Below are positions 11,595-23,236 of a stretch of DNA of 64,000 nt, piece after piece. Every line of letters starts with the position of its first letter. Within the stretch, counting starts at the first letter, position 1. Under the pieces are notes generated by a model. That model saw only the letters and a program-made list of their open reading frames with translations. It did no database searches and was not told the DNA's origin. The DNA is from Diorhabda sublineata. Its lineage: Eukaryota; Arthropoda; Insecta; Coleoptera; Chrysomelidae. Both the position numbers and the translations under genes were made by a program. The stretch lies in contig NC_079476.1 in the NCBI RefSeq assembly GCF_026230105.1, positions 31,176,559 through 31,240,558 of the forward strand. Direction: 5' to 3'.

Positions 11595-12940
11595 TTTACA
11601 CTTTCTGGCGTTTCACTAACCAAGTTATCGTCTTCAGAGACCGAAGGTAAACTGAAACCTGTTAATTTGACATAATGAACTTTCATCATTATTTTACAGC
11701 GTGCCGAAACCGCAGACCTTTGTATACGTTGAGTACTTACTGAGATCTAACAATTTGGGAGCTAATGAATAATAATCACAGTTAACAAAAATGTGTATGG
11801 AACAAAACTATTTCCAGTAAAACAAGCACATGAACAAGCAAGATGAAGAAAAAGCAATGGGAAACTGCCTATCCCCCTTCATGGTTGAACTGTTCATGAG
11901 TAAGCAAATCAGTCAGGAGTGTATTTAGGAAAACACCGCTACGTGCAGGTATATCCCCGCTGATTCTTTTCATTGTATCCAACATAAAATGGCCAGTATC
12001 CATTTTCATCGCTTAATCCACTTTCCACTCACCATCCAATAAGTTGACCACCTCTTTGGTGACAATATTTACATTTATTCCTTGATTACTAAACTATAAA
12101 GTGATCTGTAATGAATTGGTCCCTCCTTCATATTTGATTTAATTATTATTCAGTTTTATCATCTTGATGCTTAAGATTGCATCCAACAATGACTAGTAAC
12201 GTATTTGGCAAGACAAGATTTCCACTCAAAAATTCTTTTGATATCAGTTATGCTAGAAGAAAAGTTATTTCGAGAGTTTCTGTAATAGATTCAATGATAG
12301 AACAAATATACAAGCACATAGAAAATGATGATAACTACCAGTTTACCGTTCAAAATGTGTAAGGTATCATAACTTCATAGCATTACAAACTCGACTACCT
12401 AATAAACCACTATCATGATATTGTTGTAGTAAATTTGAGGTTACTGATATTTTAATTCTAATATTCGAGTTCATGAAGAAATTCGAAGAATTCCATGAAA
12501 CTTCAGTTCCATAGCTAAATCGTCCTCTATCTATCTACACTCTAAAAGTGTTTAAATCAAATTTAACATCAAATTTAACGAAAATTTTAGGATATTATCT
12601 CTTATATTCGGCAAGTTTTTCTTATATCTTTTCAACGTCGCTTTATAATAATGCTCACAAAACTCCATCTTTATCAATTTCCTTTTGTTTTAAGTAAATA
12701 TTGTATAATAGTTTTTACACAAATCCGTATTTTCTATTTATTTGGGGAACAGAACGAATAGAATAGAACAGGTACTACCTGTTTGGTTTTATTTAAAAAA
12801 AATGTTGATGCAATTTTTCTTATAATCAAACAATTTCCTTTTTATTCATATCTGTTTTATCTACTTATTCCTTCTTCAGTAATTTCCATCTGTGTTATTC
12901 TATCTGTCCTATTCCCCTCCCAATTTTATTGTTTTTTCGC
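11595..12940. other. Unassigned stretch with one 61-codon open frame
   Basis: The plus-strand frame 12177-12362 reads IEQIYKHIENDDNYQFTV in its second half. This has the look of a piece of a conserved transposon-derived protein, but I cannot name it. No start or splice context supports a host gene. Confidence 0.25.
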
Positions 12941-12944
12941 AGTT

Positions 12945-13065
12945 CTACAACTGCCTGGCTGGGAGTTTAACGACACTCAAAGATCTCAGCCGGCACACCT
13001 GAAACAACAAATTCAACTCCACTCCAACAACTGGGGATTCAGTCATCACAAGAGACACCCTATAT
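12945..13065. repeat. Short interspersed repeat, copy A (related to 63.42 kb)
   Basis: The 23 bases from about 12947 (tctacaactgcctggctggg and following agt) match those from about 63421 at roughly 20 positions, and both translate to LQLPGWEF. The similarity fades after that. It is probably part of a dispersed repeat of unknown type. Confidence 0.35.
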
Positions 13066-13074
13066 AATTTTTGC

Positions 13075-13855
13075 TTTGTAAATAATGAGCATTTAAAGAT
13101 GAATCGATGTGTCCAAGTATTTTTTCCAGCTCGTCCTCATTTATTTATAAACAACTCCATTTGTGTAATATATATCGTACAAAAATGTACTAAAGCGTAA
13201 TATTATGAGGTTTTATACAATTTAAATGATCGGAAGTTAGTAATTTTTTTGTATATAACGTTTCACTGAATTAATAAATTTAATTCACTGTAATTGGAAT
13301 CCCTGGAGCTTCACAGATGTTTATCAAGTTGCAATGCAAAAATCAAAAATTACAAAACAAATATTGAAATAAAATCTTGTGATAATAAATATTTATTATA
13401 CAAGGGAAAAAGTACTAGATTATAGCTTGAAGCGAAGGGAGACAAAAAATTTTTTTTCTGTGAAAGACGATGAATAAATATTGAAAAATTATGATATTAC
13501 ATTATTCAAGTCCGAAAATTATGTATGTGGAATATAAATTTTGAAATTGGTAGGCTTGTACTTATAGCGACAATTACACCTGCGTTGCTAGGAAAACTTA
13601 GAAAGTAATCAAATAGTTGTCAATATAATTTTGTACGAAACGGCGTTTTTAAGATTCATGGAATGGAAGAGGAAAATAGTTATTTCTCGGATACCGTAAT
13701 ATTGGGTTATTTTTTCAAAATGGCACAACAAAGACCATGAAATGTTTAAAAGTATGTTACGATCCAATAATAATGTATCTTTTTCAAAATATTACAAACT
13801 AATTACACTTCAGAAACAAAATATGTAATAATTTGTAATTTTTTAAATAATACTC
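13075..13855. other. Unassigned AT-rich stretch
   Basis: No gene recognised. It may contain the lost upstream part of the tyrosine recombinase that becomes readable at 13863. Confidence 0.3.
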
Positions 13856-13891
13856 CCCATAAATTTCATTTAACGGTCAAGGTTGTTATTG

Positions 13892-14425
13892 ATTTGGGAT
13901 TGAAGGAGCTTGTCGAATTTGTGAAATTAACCAGTTAATATTAACATTAGATGATCTTGAAGATTCGGGAATTTTATTAATTGTGAAGCTTGAGGAAATA
14001 AAGAATGATGTACACAGGAAATTGGTAATTATTGAAAAATATGATATTTGTCCTAATGTACATAGCCCCTCGTCCATCAGCAGAGAAGCAGTGGCTAATT
14101 TTCTTCAATTTAAAAATGCTAACTCATATACATTTCGAAGATCGCCTGTTATACTTTTAGTTGAATATGGGGTAAACTTGAAGACACTAAAGAAACATGG
14201 CGATTGGAAGTCATTACCGGTCGCTAAAGAGTATGTTGATAAATCAGTAGCACACATAGAAATAGCTAATAAAGTGTTTCAAACGTGCGGTAGTCATGAA
14301 ATAACTCCAGATTTGCGACCAAGTACATCAACGGAAGTTGTGATAGCAGAAAGAAATATAGTTCCAACACAAAAAAATTCGACTGTTGTACCGAAAAGGG
14401 GAAAAAAGAAATTTCATAAAAAGTG
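13892..14425 (+). pseudogene. Tyrosine recombinase (Crypton-like), catalytic domain
   Basis: This is the catalytic half of a tyrosine recombinase, the enzyme class that moves Crypton-like elements by site-specific strand exchange. One open frame runs about 175 codons from a TGA near 13887 to the stop at 14424. GIEGACRICEI at the start carries the first catalytic arginine, followed by LTLDDLEDSGILLIVKL. SYTFRRSPVILLVEYGVNL holds the second catalytic block, then LKKHGDWKSLPVAKEYVDKS with the second histidine and the nucleophile tyrosine. The family pattern for the second block is GHxFRRxSATLL, so the catalytic histidine of HxxR appears to be tyrosine here. Two arginines, the HG-W histidine and the nucleophile are intact. 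The C-terminal tail is Ser/Thr- then Lys-rich. The start codon is unclear because the frame is open upstream of any plausible ATG. The intact frame is notable for this window. Confidence 0.75.
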
Positions 14426-14429
14426 ACAT

Positions 14430-14995
14430 TTTGCTACCTGTAAACAGAGATAAAATGTCAAACTTTTTTGCCGTCACGGAAAAAATGATCATCTTTTTAA
14501 ACATCATTTGTTCAATGCTCCACCGCCCATATAAATATATTTCACAGGGAGCCACCCTCTAAGGATTTGATGCTTTCAGTCAGGAACGGACTATAATTAA
14601 GAGTTCGGAGAAATTTTTTTTTTCTGGAGTACATATATAAGTAGAAAATATGAATAATTCAAATACTCATTTAAAAAATTAACGATGCTAGTTAACTGTG
14701 AGCGAACACAGAAGTAGCATCACTATTCTATTCTAATGACATAATCATAAGCACACTCTAAGAAAATAATTTTCTTCATCATATGCGCAGACATATTTTT
14801 CCATGGTATTATATTGTTCATCATTCAATAAACCGGAAATTTTTTTAATGATGACACACCTTACGTTGAATAACTAACTCTAGTTCGAGATTCTGTGCTC
14901 AAAATATTACAAAAAACTATTCGACGTATACAGTTCTTGGCAAAATTATTATTTGTTTTCAAAATTCAAGATTTCATTTAACATATTAATTACAA
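14430..14995. other. Unassigned AT-rich stretch
   Basis: No gene or repeat recognised between the recombinase fragment and the Tc1 remnant. Confidence 0.35.
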
Positions 14996-14999
14996 ACTT

Positions 15000-15745
15000 G
15001 AGTTAACTATTGAAGCTTCAATTCTGCTATCAATACAAAATTGTACTGTCTCTTGCATTCGAGAATGATGATTCCACAAATGAAACGTTTTTTGTAGGAG
15101 TTGGGTTTTGTGATAAACTTCACACAGCCTATCCAACAGAGGGATATTTTCTTCTGTCAAAAAAGCTTAAACGGATCGAGCAATGTGGTAGGAACCTACA
15201 AATTCTATGAAAGTGAATCATTCCCCATTTGGAAACCCTTCTGTGAGCTGCGATTTTGTAATAATTTTTTGTACTGATGTTGCTTTATTATTCTTTCACG
15301 ACATACAGACGTCTAGTGTTACTCATGACTGACCAAATCATCACTTTCGTGGGATGTGGGAATTTTATTCATTGTTTGGCCTACTTCAGGCACCTTCCTT
15401 TGATTGCAGCTGTTAACTTTAGTTTCCTGGCGAGGACACAAGCCTCAAAATCTTATTCTTCGAATAGTGCCCTCAGGAGCATTTACGTTAGCATCTTGAA
15501 GTTGTGATTTTATCACCTTTGTAGTAGCAAATCTAGTTTCTAGACAAATTTTCTTCAAACGTCTCTCTGAACATAGGGTGAAATTTGTTTTTTATTGAAT
15601 ATATATCTAATTCTTCGCCATGACTAAATTTTTTATGCGTTGTACACAAGCTTCAGAAACCTTCAATCTTCGTGATATTTCCCAGCTTGTAAATATTTTC
15701 ATACTCGCAAGAGCCTTCACTGTGAAAGATTCTACTCATACTTAA
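15000..15745 (-). pseudogene. Decayed Tc1-like transposase
   Basis: Read on the minus strand this is a Tc1-type DDE transposase. The N-terminal helix-turn-helix reads ISRRLKVSEACVQRI near 15690. The second DNA-binding region reads RRLKKICLETRFATTKVIK, then TIRRI, near 15560. The start of the catalytic domain reads FPHPTKVMIWSVMS near 15345, followed by RRLYVV. The C-terminal part reads LTEENIPLLD near 15150, then WNHHSRMQETVQFCIDS near 15065, the usual end of Tc1 proteins. The first catalytic aspartate region and the segment containing the D-G-A-P-x-H block are missing or scrambled, and there are several frameshifts. The total of about 745 bases is shorter than the roughly 1000 bases of an intact coding region. 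No terminal inverted repeats were found. Confidence 0.75.
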
Positions 15746-15749
15746 AATA

Positions 15750-16300
15750 GTCAATTATTTTTCTGAAGATACCAAGTACAAATTCAAACAAACCTAGTAA
15801 ATAAAGGCAAAGAAACACGTCCGTACCTGACGCGGTTCCGATACAATAAATCTTTTAAATAAAAATCAATAATATTAGTTTAAATATCCAATTGCACCAT
15901 AAAAACTCTTAAGCTACACCAAATGTATCCTATTATTTTTATAAATTTTGAGGTATATTCCATTTCAAATATATATTTATAGAAAAAGGATTTTCCATAA
16001 GAAGGGCTTTATCCAACATGAGAGTTAATTATGGGATATGGTTTATGGACATTGCATTTCGCTTCAAACTACATACAATATGAACACAACTTTTAATAAT
16101 GTTCCTTCATGCTTGCATGGATTATCACAAAATCATCTCTCCGAGAAACTCTCCATATTTACGAAGTTACTCCAAAAAGTATCGAGCCCACCTTTATATA
16201 TCCGCTTGAAATTCTCCATTAACTCGTTAGTATGCACGATTAGCAGTTGGCGTGTGATTGCTCATAGTATCTGTATCTGTTCTTCGCAGTTTGTGAAAAA
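15750..16300. other. Unassigned stretch
   Basis: No gene recognised. The open frame at 16038-16322 has no recognisable motif and overlaps the start of the mariner scrap. Confidence 0.3.
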
Positions 16301-16309
16301 TGATGGAAA

Positions 16310-16625
16310 ATATAGATCTTGATAACACTCGTTATGATCCAGAAATAAAGCAACTATCTTAACAGAGGGAACATTCTGATTCTCCAAGACCAAAAAAAAC
16401 AAGTCACAATGAAAAAAATATTGTGTCTTCTAGTTGATTATGATGGTTCTGTACACCAATACGTTGAAAAGATACAGTCAGAAGAAAACGGTACTGCTTC
16501 ATCACGCCAACGCTTACATCGTACCTTGTGCAGTATTATTAAACATCGAATGGATAGCGATAAAAACTTAATCAAAAAATATTACGTCTTGCATTGCATT
16601 GCATGTTGTCTTACATCATGTCAAG
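16310..16625 (+). pseudogene. Mariner-type transposase scrap
   Basis: Frames on the plus strand read TRYDPEIKQLS and then HSDSPRPKKTSHNEKNI, matching the mariner segment after the first catalytic aspartate (YDPETKxQSxQWxxxxSPRPKKAR). Then DYDGSVHQYVEKIQSEEN follows, in the position of the FFDxxGVVHxEFVPxGQTVN block. The part after about 16540 is too diverged to align. The catalytic residues themselves are not readable. The identification rests mainly on the SPRPKK stretch and its flanks. Confidence 0.45.
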
Positions 16626-16639
16626 CGGCCTCAAGACAA

Positions 16640-17335
16640 ATGTACTGAAGGCAATTCTGGAAACTAACTGCCAGGATAAAAACAATGAGGAGATATGAAG
16701 GTAGGTTCTATGATTTGGGACAAAAAATTTTTCAGCGCGTGTACAATATTCGTGTAAAGTGTGAGCATACACTAACTACATCTCATAACACATCGGTTTG
16801 AGGCTTTGTGAATTTTCATTTAGTGTAATTTGGGAATATTTTTTTTACTCATCAAAAAATATAATAAGGTCAAGCATTTCCAAAATTCTCATTGTTTCTC
16901 AACATGAGCAAGATTGATGTAAAATATATTTTTGTTTTTCCCTTATTTATAAATATTCCTTATACAGTTGAAAAATAATTTTTTAATTTCCATAGCTAAT
17001 ATTTTGTTCCTCATTCTTTATAATACCATAGAAATATTATTTATTATCGGCTTAAGTGGGCTTGGAAGTCCTTCTAGAGCTTGAAATATGTTTCAGTATC
17101 AAATTTTTTATAGCTACATTTGTATTGTAGATTATCAATAAATCCATTTTCTATTACTCTCTCTACGATCGTATTATTGCTTATTTCAGTTAGACTGCTT
17201 TCTGTATGTTCTCAAGGGTCTTTAGTTCAATATGTAATTTGCTGTCTTATTTTGTGAAACCTTTTCGAGGGTTGAAAGGAGTGAAAATGCTATCAATTGA
17301 ATCTCGTTTTAATAATTTAATGTATACTTTGTCTA
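16640..17335. other. Unassigned AT-rich stretch
   Basis: No gene recognised. Confidence 0.35.
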
Positions 17336-17339
17336 TTTA

Positions 17340-17600
17340 AATTTTTAATATATGATTTTTTTAAGAGTTTTTTTAAGTTTGAATATAATAGATGGTTTCT
17401 GATTTTAATATTGAGCGAGTTGTAAGCTCTGGGTTATAATTATTGTTGCGCTGACTTTTCGTTTTTTTGAACAGGTTTCTTCTAGCAGTTAGATTTTGCT
17501 TTTGTCTTGTAGAATATCTATGTTCAAAAAAATTCAGTTGATGTTCTGAAATACCGTGATGATATTGTAGAAAAATAATTGTATAAGAGTAATACACCCA
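17340..17600 (-). pseudogene. Possible LINE C-terminal fragment
   Basis: The minus-strand frame reads FEHRYSTRQKQNL and, after a further 45 residues, LKNHIL-like sequence in a shifted frame. The order Y-(S/N)-T-R-x-K-x-x-L, then a basic stretch and a terminal F-K-x-x-L-K-x-x-(L/I) block, is typical of the C-terminal end of Jockey/CR1-type LINE proteins. The match is weak. Confidence 0.3.
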
Positions 17601-17604
17601 GACT

Positions 17605-19470
17605 CTTAATGAAATTGGTGTAAACGCTCTTTTTTGTGAGTGATTTTCAAAATAATTTCTGCAGAACAGTTAGCTTTGTTAGTTGAGAAGTATTACATAT
17701 GTTAATCGAGATTCAATAAACGCATGATATAGATTTCTTAGACTGTTTGTATTTAGAATCTTGTTAAAAAATTTGAATTTATATAGGTACTATTTGGCGC
17801 AGGTTTGTGAATACGTTGTATACTGTAAATAGCATAGATTTGGTTTTTAGTGAATTTTTCGTAAAGAAAATGTGTCATTACTAGCGTTTTGTTCGTCTGT
17901 CTGTCTGTATCTCCTCACAGGAAGTATTAATTCCTCTTTAGCTGTAGTTGTGCCGAAACGAAAGAAATTTTGAGCATCATTAGAAAAAAATATGTTAAAA
18001 GACGTTTCAACTTCTTGCGGTCTTCAACAAAATATTACTTGACAACTTCCAGAATTATATTGATTAATGACCACCCACAACATAATTATCGAAATAGAAA
18101 TCTATTTTAACTACAATAATCTATTGAAAACTTCGTCTAAAAAATGCGCCAATGTTTAACGCGCCGAGAGTGGGACCCCTTTTAACTTGTTTCATTGTTT
18201 ACCGTTAGGCATTTGTGATTGAACCACTTCAGAGTATTTTGGAAATTTAATTCGGCTTTTATATTGAACTTGGTCCTACAGGTGTCTTTATAAAACCCCT
18301 GGTGAGTTAGCTATTCAAGTATAATATTGGTACCACAACTGCACCGCAACTTTATTTGCCATTAATAGTTTTCTGTTAACTGGGATTTAATGAAAAGTAT
18401 TGTTTTTCTGGTTTAACTTCGTCCTCCTGATCTTGCTATAATGATTCTCCTCCATATCCTCCATTCTCCATAAAGATTATTAGTTTTCAGTGAGCACAAT
18501 CCCTATTAATATAATGAACTCATCCAGAGCTATGTTGGATCATTCTATCACTCCAAATGATCATGAGAGGATTGATTAGGCGAAATTATTTATTGCTTTA
18601 AGTATTTTGCAGGAATGAGCTGGCGTTTTGAGTTTTTTCTAAATTCTGAAATATTTTTGTTTTGATGAAACCTCAGGATTTTGTATATTGGTCCAAGTTC
18701 CATGTTGCTTGCATCTGCAGTCTGGTAGTGGCCATTTGTCTCATTCATATCTAATAAGTAGTTTATTGTATTTTTTCTATGTTATTGATAATTGATCTCG
18801 AATCAATACTACACCATTTCGATAATGTATCAACAATAATTATAAAATTGAAGTAGATTAAGACAAATAACTCTCAAATAAATAAACGTTGTGTGTTGTT
18901 TCCAAAATTAACAAAGCAGTCTCCATCTATCTCAACACAACCAAATTTATAAGGTATAATGTGACTAGTTTAACCAACACAGGTCAATAAGTTTTTGTTC
19001 TTGAAAAGCGAAGGGTCATTTCCGGGGTAATTTTTTGCGTGGAATCCCAGAAGGGTCAGGATACATTTGAGGTTACGTTATACTTCAATTTGAGATTTGC
19101 GGAGTTCAATTACGATTTTTCTTCTCAAAGTTACGCTTGAAATTGAGAAATGTGTTCGATTAATTCCTTCGGACATTTTTCTACTGGGTATTTTGTGTTT
19201 TGTACTAATAAAGAGCAATCAAAGCAAGGGTTGAATATTTTTCATTCAATCAAATGAAATTGGTAAATAAATATTTAGCATTCCAAACACACTTTCCTAG
19301 TAAGTATTGTGTTGAAACCACAAAGAAAAAATACAATATCATAACAGAATGAGTGTCTGCAAATGTTGCAATCACTAACCAACAGCCGCCAAACTTCTGG
19401 AAGTAATAAAAAATATTAAGAAAAGTTTCTCAGCAACCAATTTAATTACTTCTATATCATTCGTTAATCA
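17605..19470. other. Unassigned AT-rich stretch
   Basis: No gene recognised over about 1.9 kb. A GTCTGTCTGTCTGT-type run sits near 17894. The lower-coordinate flank of the 19.48-kb LINE ends here; no microsatellite tail was seen. Confidence 0.35.
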
Positions 19471-19477
19471 TTTTACC

Positions 19478-21300
19478 TCTTATTCTGCAGGTGCCATCTC
19501 CATTTAATGAAGCTTGGCGACAATTTCGGCATATTTATTTCGGTAAGTAGTGCGAATTAAAGATAAAAGTTCATTCGCTTATGTTGTTTAACCATGAATG
19601 TTGTCTACGACCAGGTCCACGTTTTCCTTCGATTTTACTTTCTATTAATATCTATTAATATATTCAGTAGGCTTTTCACCTTTAGAAATATGGCTCGAGC
19701 TTGTTCTATACGTAATTTTGACTCGATGTCAGGGTCTACATTTGTAGTTCTGCAGCTGCCAAGATATTTAAATTTCTCAACTTTCTCTATTGCATTTTTA
19801 TGTTTAGTTGTGGGTTTGGAAGTCTTGTTATGGCCGTTACTTTTGTTTTTGTTACATCAATTTTCATACTCAGTTGATCTCCCACTTTTACATCTTTGTT
19901 GATTAGACATTGAAGGGCTTCTGGATAACGTATGTTGTTTAATGTACTACCGTTAATTTTTATTCCATCCTCATCATCGCCTAATGCTTGGTTAAATATA
20001 TATATATGCTCAAAGTACATATTGAACAATTTTGGCTACAAAACACAGCCTTGTCGTACCCCCTTTTCTATATACACCGGTTCTGATATCGTTTATCCAT
20101 ATCTAACCGTTGCTTCTTGGTTCAAATAAAGATTTCTAATAAACTGGATGTTTTGTACGTCTAATCCTTTTTTCTGTAGTAATGTCAGAAGAACGGTATG
20201 ATTAATTTGATCGAAGGCTTTCTCGTAGTCTATGAAACAGGCAAAGACATCTTTCCTCGTGTCTCGACATTTCTGGAAAGTATTAATAAGCTGCTTAGTG
20301 CTTTCCTTGTTCCTAGACCTTCACAAAATCCAAATTGGGCTTGTATAATTTTAAGTACGATCCTAAGCACTTGGCTCATCAAGCTTATCAGTCTTTTGGA
20401 ATCTTACCTGTTGCATGAACTTCCTGTAGTAACTGGAAAAGTAGCAACAAATTTTCTTCTTCTATTAGTTCCATTATTTCTATGTGGATTTATTTCGGAC
20501 CCGCTGCATTTCCGTTTTTACTCAATTTAATTGCCTTGATTATCTCCGATTTTAGCGTTTTTAAAGCCTCTTCACATTCATTATTCCTGTCGAATATTCG
20601 TGGCTTAACACTAGCGAATGTTTTCCGTATATATGCTTGCCATACTTTAATAATTCTTGTTATGGGTTGATTGTTGTTGGAACGCGTTACCTCTTTTATT
20701 TTCTTATGAACTTCGAATCTGTTCTGTTTATTCTGAAGTAATTCAATCTCCTCGCACCTTTCTCTCATCCACTTTTCTTTTGCTATTGTACTCTCCGATC
20801 GTCCATAATCAGTAGAATTTCTTCTGTCATCCATTCTTTCTTGATCTTTGGGCTGGCTTCCCCTATTTCTTCTTACTCTACTTTCACTATCGTATGTTTA
20901 ATTTGATCCCAGACATATTCTAGATTCGTATCTGGTGTTGTAGTTGATTTTATTTGTGCAAATTCTTCATTTATTCATTCTTTTACTTCCGTCTGTGTAT
21001 CTTTGTCTTGAAGTTTTGTCATGTCAATACTTTTACTCACTTTTTCTTGCCCTTTTAATGTCACATCGAGTTTACCTACGACAGGATTATGGTCTGAGCC
21101 TATGTCCGTCCCAGGTTATGCTTTTGAGCCTTTTATTTCGTTCTTAAATTTTGTTTTGATTAAGACATAATCGATCAGGTTGCGAACGATATTTTCTGGA
21201 CGGTGCTGCGGAGATTGCCAAGTGTACAAAAGTCTTTCTGGTACTTTATCCAATGTATTAGTAATTAAATTCCTCTTCTTGACAACATTGTACTAGCTTG
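19478..21300 (-). pseudogene. LINE ORF2 (endonuclease plus reverse transcriptase), RTE-like, decayed
   Basis: This is the longest retrotransposon remnant in the window. Such a protein nicks the target and copies element RNA in place. On the minus strand the endonuclease end reads TWQSPQH, RNLIDYVLIKTKFKNEIKG and GTDIGSDHNPVVGKLDV (21240-21050), including the SDH active-site motif. The linker WMRERCEEIELLQNKQNRF leads to IKLSKNGNAAGPK (20770-20490). The reverse transcriptase reads FACFIDYEKAFDQINH (catalytic D in motif A), LYLNQEATVR and GVRQGCVL-PKLFNMYFE (motif B). GIKINGSTLNNIRYPEALQCL follows, where RY-ADD should continue. The catalytic ADD and about ten following residues are missing, apparently by deletion. 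KFKYL/LNILAAAELQM matches the FKYLGS block. The C-terminus KRGPGRRQHSWLNNI and EIVAKLH ends near 19480. Upstream endonuclease sequence is lost. Clade assignment beyond RTE-like is uncertain. Confidence 0.85.
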
Positions 21301-21309
21301 TCTCCCTTA

Positions 21310-22460
21310 CTATTGCGTTCATCTAAGTCGTAATTTTTAAATTTCGACTTTTTCCTAAATTATCAACAATTTTAAACTTAAACATAACCGTGTTCGTTAA
21401 CAAATCTCAATAACATTATCTCGATTTGATACAAATCAAACCATTTGTTCCTAATTTCATCGCTTCACTATTTTTGTTCTCTAAATTATTGCGTTTCGAT
21501 TCATCGGTTTATTAAATAGTTAGTATGAAATTTTCAAACGTTGATAAATCACTGTCAAACTTCACACAACCTAAACAATCACCGTAATCCTTAAAACTAT
21601 TTCTGTATAAAGATATTATCACCATACGCCTTTCCTCTATCCCAGCTTGCATAATCTTACTTTCATTAGAATGTTGGACCGAAATACTAACAATTAGTTC
21701 AGTAACAAAACATCGAAGGGTAGTGTTGTCGGTAGAGATGTGCAAATGTATTATAATTTCTACTGCTAACTTTTCGGACATCTTGTTGTTCCAATAGAAA
21801 TTAGTCTAAAGATGTTAGTGTACATTGTTATCTATCTCTTTAGGTTACAACGCCTTTATAAATATTTGAACGGAATTATAACAATGAACACTAGCTTCTT
21901 AGACTTCTTATAAAAAGACAAGGTCCTGATAATTCTGTTAACTGTCCGTTTATGAAGTTTATGTGCAGATGTCGTACCAATCCCACTGGAGACCTGCTAA
22001 CTGGACTTTCTAGTACAGGTTTCTTTTATTCTATTTTCACGTGGTATTTGCATTAATGGGTCACTACGATATCGAAATTGTTTTCTCGTTTATTTTTCCA
22101 ATAAAAATATAACCACAAACGAATAGATATATGGCTTTTCCTAAAGAAAATCGTTTACATTTTATCATGATATTAGGTTTGGGAGATAGAGGTACAATTA
22201 GTAATTTCTATCGCTGTATTTGCTTTACTAAAGTGAACCATAACAATGAACAATCAGTGATCAGTATGTGATCATCCCCTTATCGCACCGCATTAAGATA
22301 GTTTATATTTGTCTGTAGTGTAATTTTCTCAACCCTATCAGACACGGAGACAGATGATGATGTTATTGTTGACATTGGCTACACTTCACTCTACAAGTGT
22401 TCACCGAAGTTCGTGAGTGCCGAGCTAATCTTTCTGTGAACTACACAAAAAAGTATCCAT
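21310..22460. other. Unassigned stretch with one 89-codon open frame
   Basis: The minus-strand frame 21512-21781 starts at an ATG (MSEKLAVEIIIHLHISTDN) and contains a central charged segment (GIEERRMVIISLYRNSF). I recognise no family. It could be decayed ORF1 of the neighbouring LINE, which lies downstream on the same strand, but there is no motif to support that. Confidence 0.25.
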
Positions 22461-22469
22461 CCAGAAAAA

Positions 22470-22645
22470 AAATTAACAAGTCAATTAATGATTTCGATAG
22501 CAGCGCTATCAGAAGAATTGTGCACAATTTTTCTTCAAAAATGCGAAAATACTTTAGAAAAATTAAGAAATGAAGAAAATAGAAAGATTTACTACCTGGA
22601 TGAAGCTTGGGTAAACGCTGGACATACTAAGGATAACTTTCGGTT
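22470..22645 (+). pseudogene. IS630-type DDE transposase scrap
   Basis: The plus strand reads KSINDFDSSAIRRIVHNF and, after a frameshift, LEKLRNEENRKIYYLDEAWV followed by NAGHT. In this insect DDE_3 transposase type the first part is the D-D-F-D-x-x-x-I-R-R helix between the DNA-binding and catalytic domains. The second is the first catalytic aspartate in (V/I)YLDE(T/S)WVNxxHT. About 50-60 residues that normally separate the two blocks are missing. Everything after the first catalytic aspartate is absent. Confidence 0.6.
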
Positions 22646-22649
22646 AGCA

Positions 22650-23135
22650 ATAAGATATTAAGAATTCAAATATTATTAGGACCTGATTTTCAAATGAATG
22701 TGCTCCATATATTGGCCGATTGCTTTATATTTATTCACTTCACGTTTACATTGTATATTTGATTGTGCATAACTATTTATAATTTATATTATTAATCTGC
22801 TGTATGGAAACGCAAACTATTTCTTAAGTGCTGATTGCGGTCCTGCCGCTTGGCTGTTTAAGTAGACACTTTACATGTGCTTTTCTGCTCGAAATTTCAC
22901 TATAAATCACCATCATTCAAACACAACCCTCAATGAACTAAAGTGTAACAAACTAAAAAAGAAGTTACTCAGCTCAATTATCGGAACATAAATATTCGAA
23001 TAAAAGCTATAGCTGGCGGAGAGGTCACAAATATTGATGGATGTTATAAACTGAGAAATGCTTGTATGTAAAAAAGTTGTAACAAGGTCCAGGTGTCACA
23101 ATCGCATTCATAATACCAAAAATTTGTTGAATATG
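22650..23135. other. Unassigned AT-rich stretch
   Basis: No gene recognised; the left end of the 23.2-kb mariner may have been lost here. Confidence 0.35.
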
Positions 23136-23140
23136 TAAGG

Positions 23141-23195
23141 ATAACTTATTAAAATATTATATATATATATATATATATAAAATAACTTATTAAAA
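23141..23195. repeat. (AT)n run flanked by 14-bp perfect direct repeats
   Basis: The sequence ataacttattaaaa occurs at 23141-23154 and again at 23182-23195, with an alternating AT run between (about 23158-23179). It sits just upstream of the mariner coding region. It could be a replication-slippage duplication that expanded within the element's 5' untranslated region. Confidence 0.85.
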
Positions 23196-23236
23196 GTGTC
23201 AGCGTGAAGTTTGACGTCAAAAGACCGAAATTGAGG

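Noticed and set aside
19594..19902. 102-codon plus-strand frame with hydrophobic segments resembling a membrane protein
   Set aside because: Antisense of the LINE thumb and C-terminal domain; hydrophobicity is a side effect of AT-rich antisense reading.
20198..20530. 110-codon plus-strand open frame
   Set aside because: It is the antisense of the minus-strand LINE reverse transcriptase and has no motif of its own.
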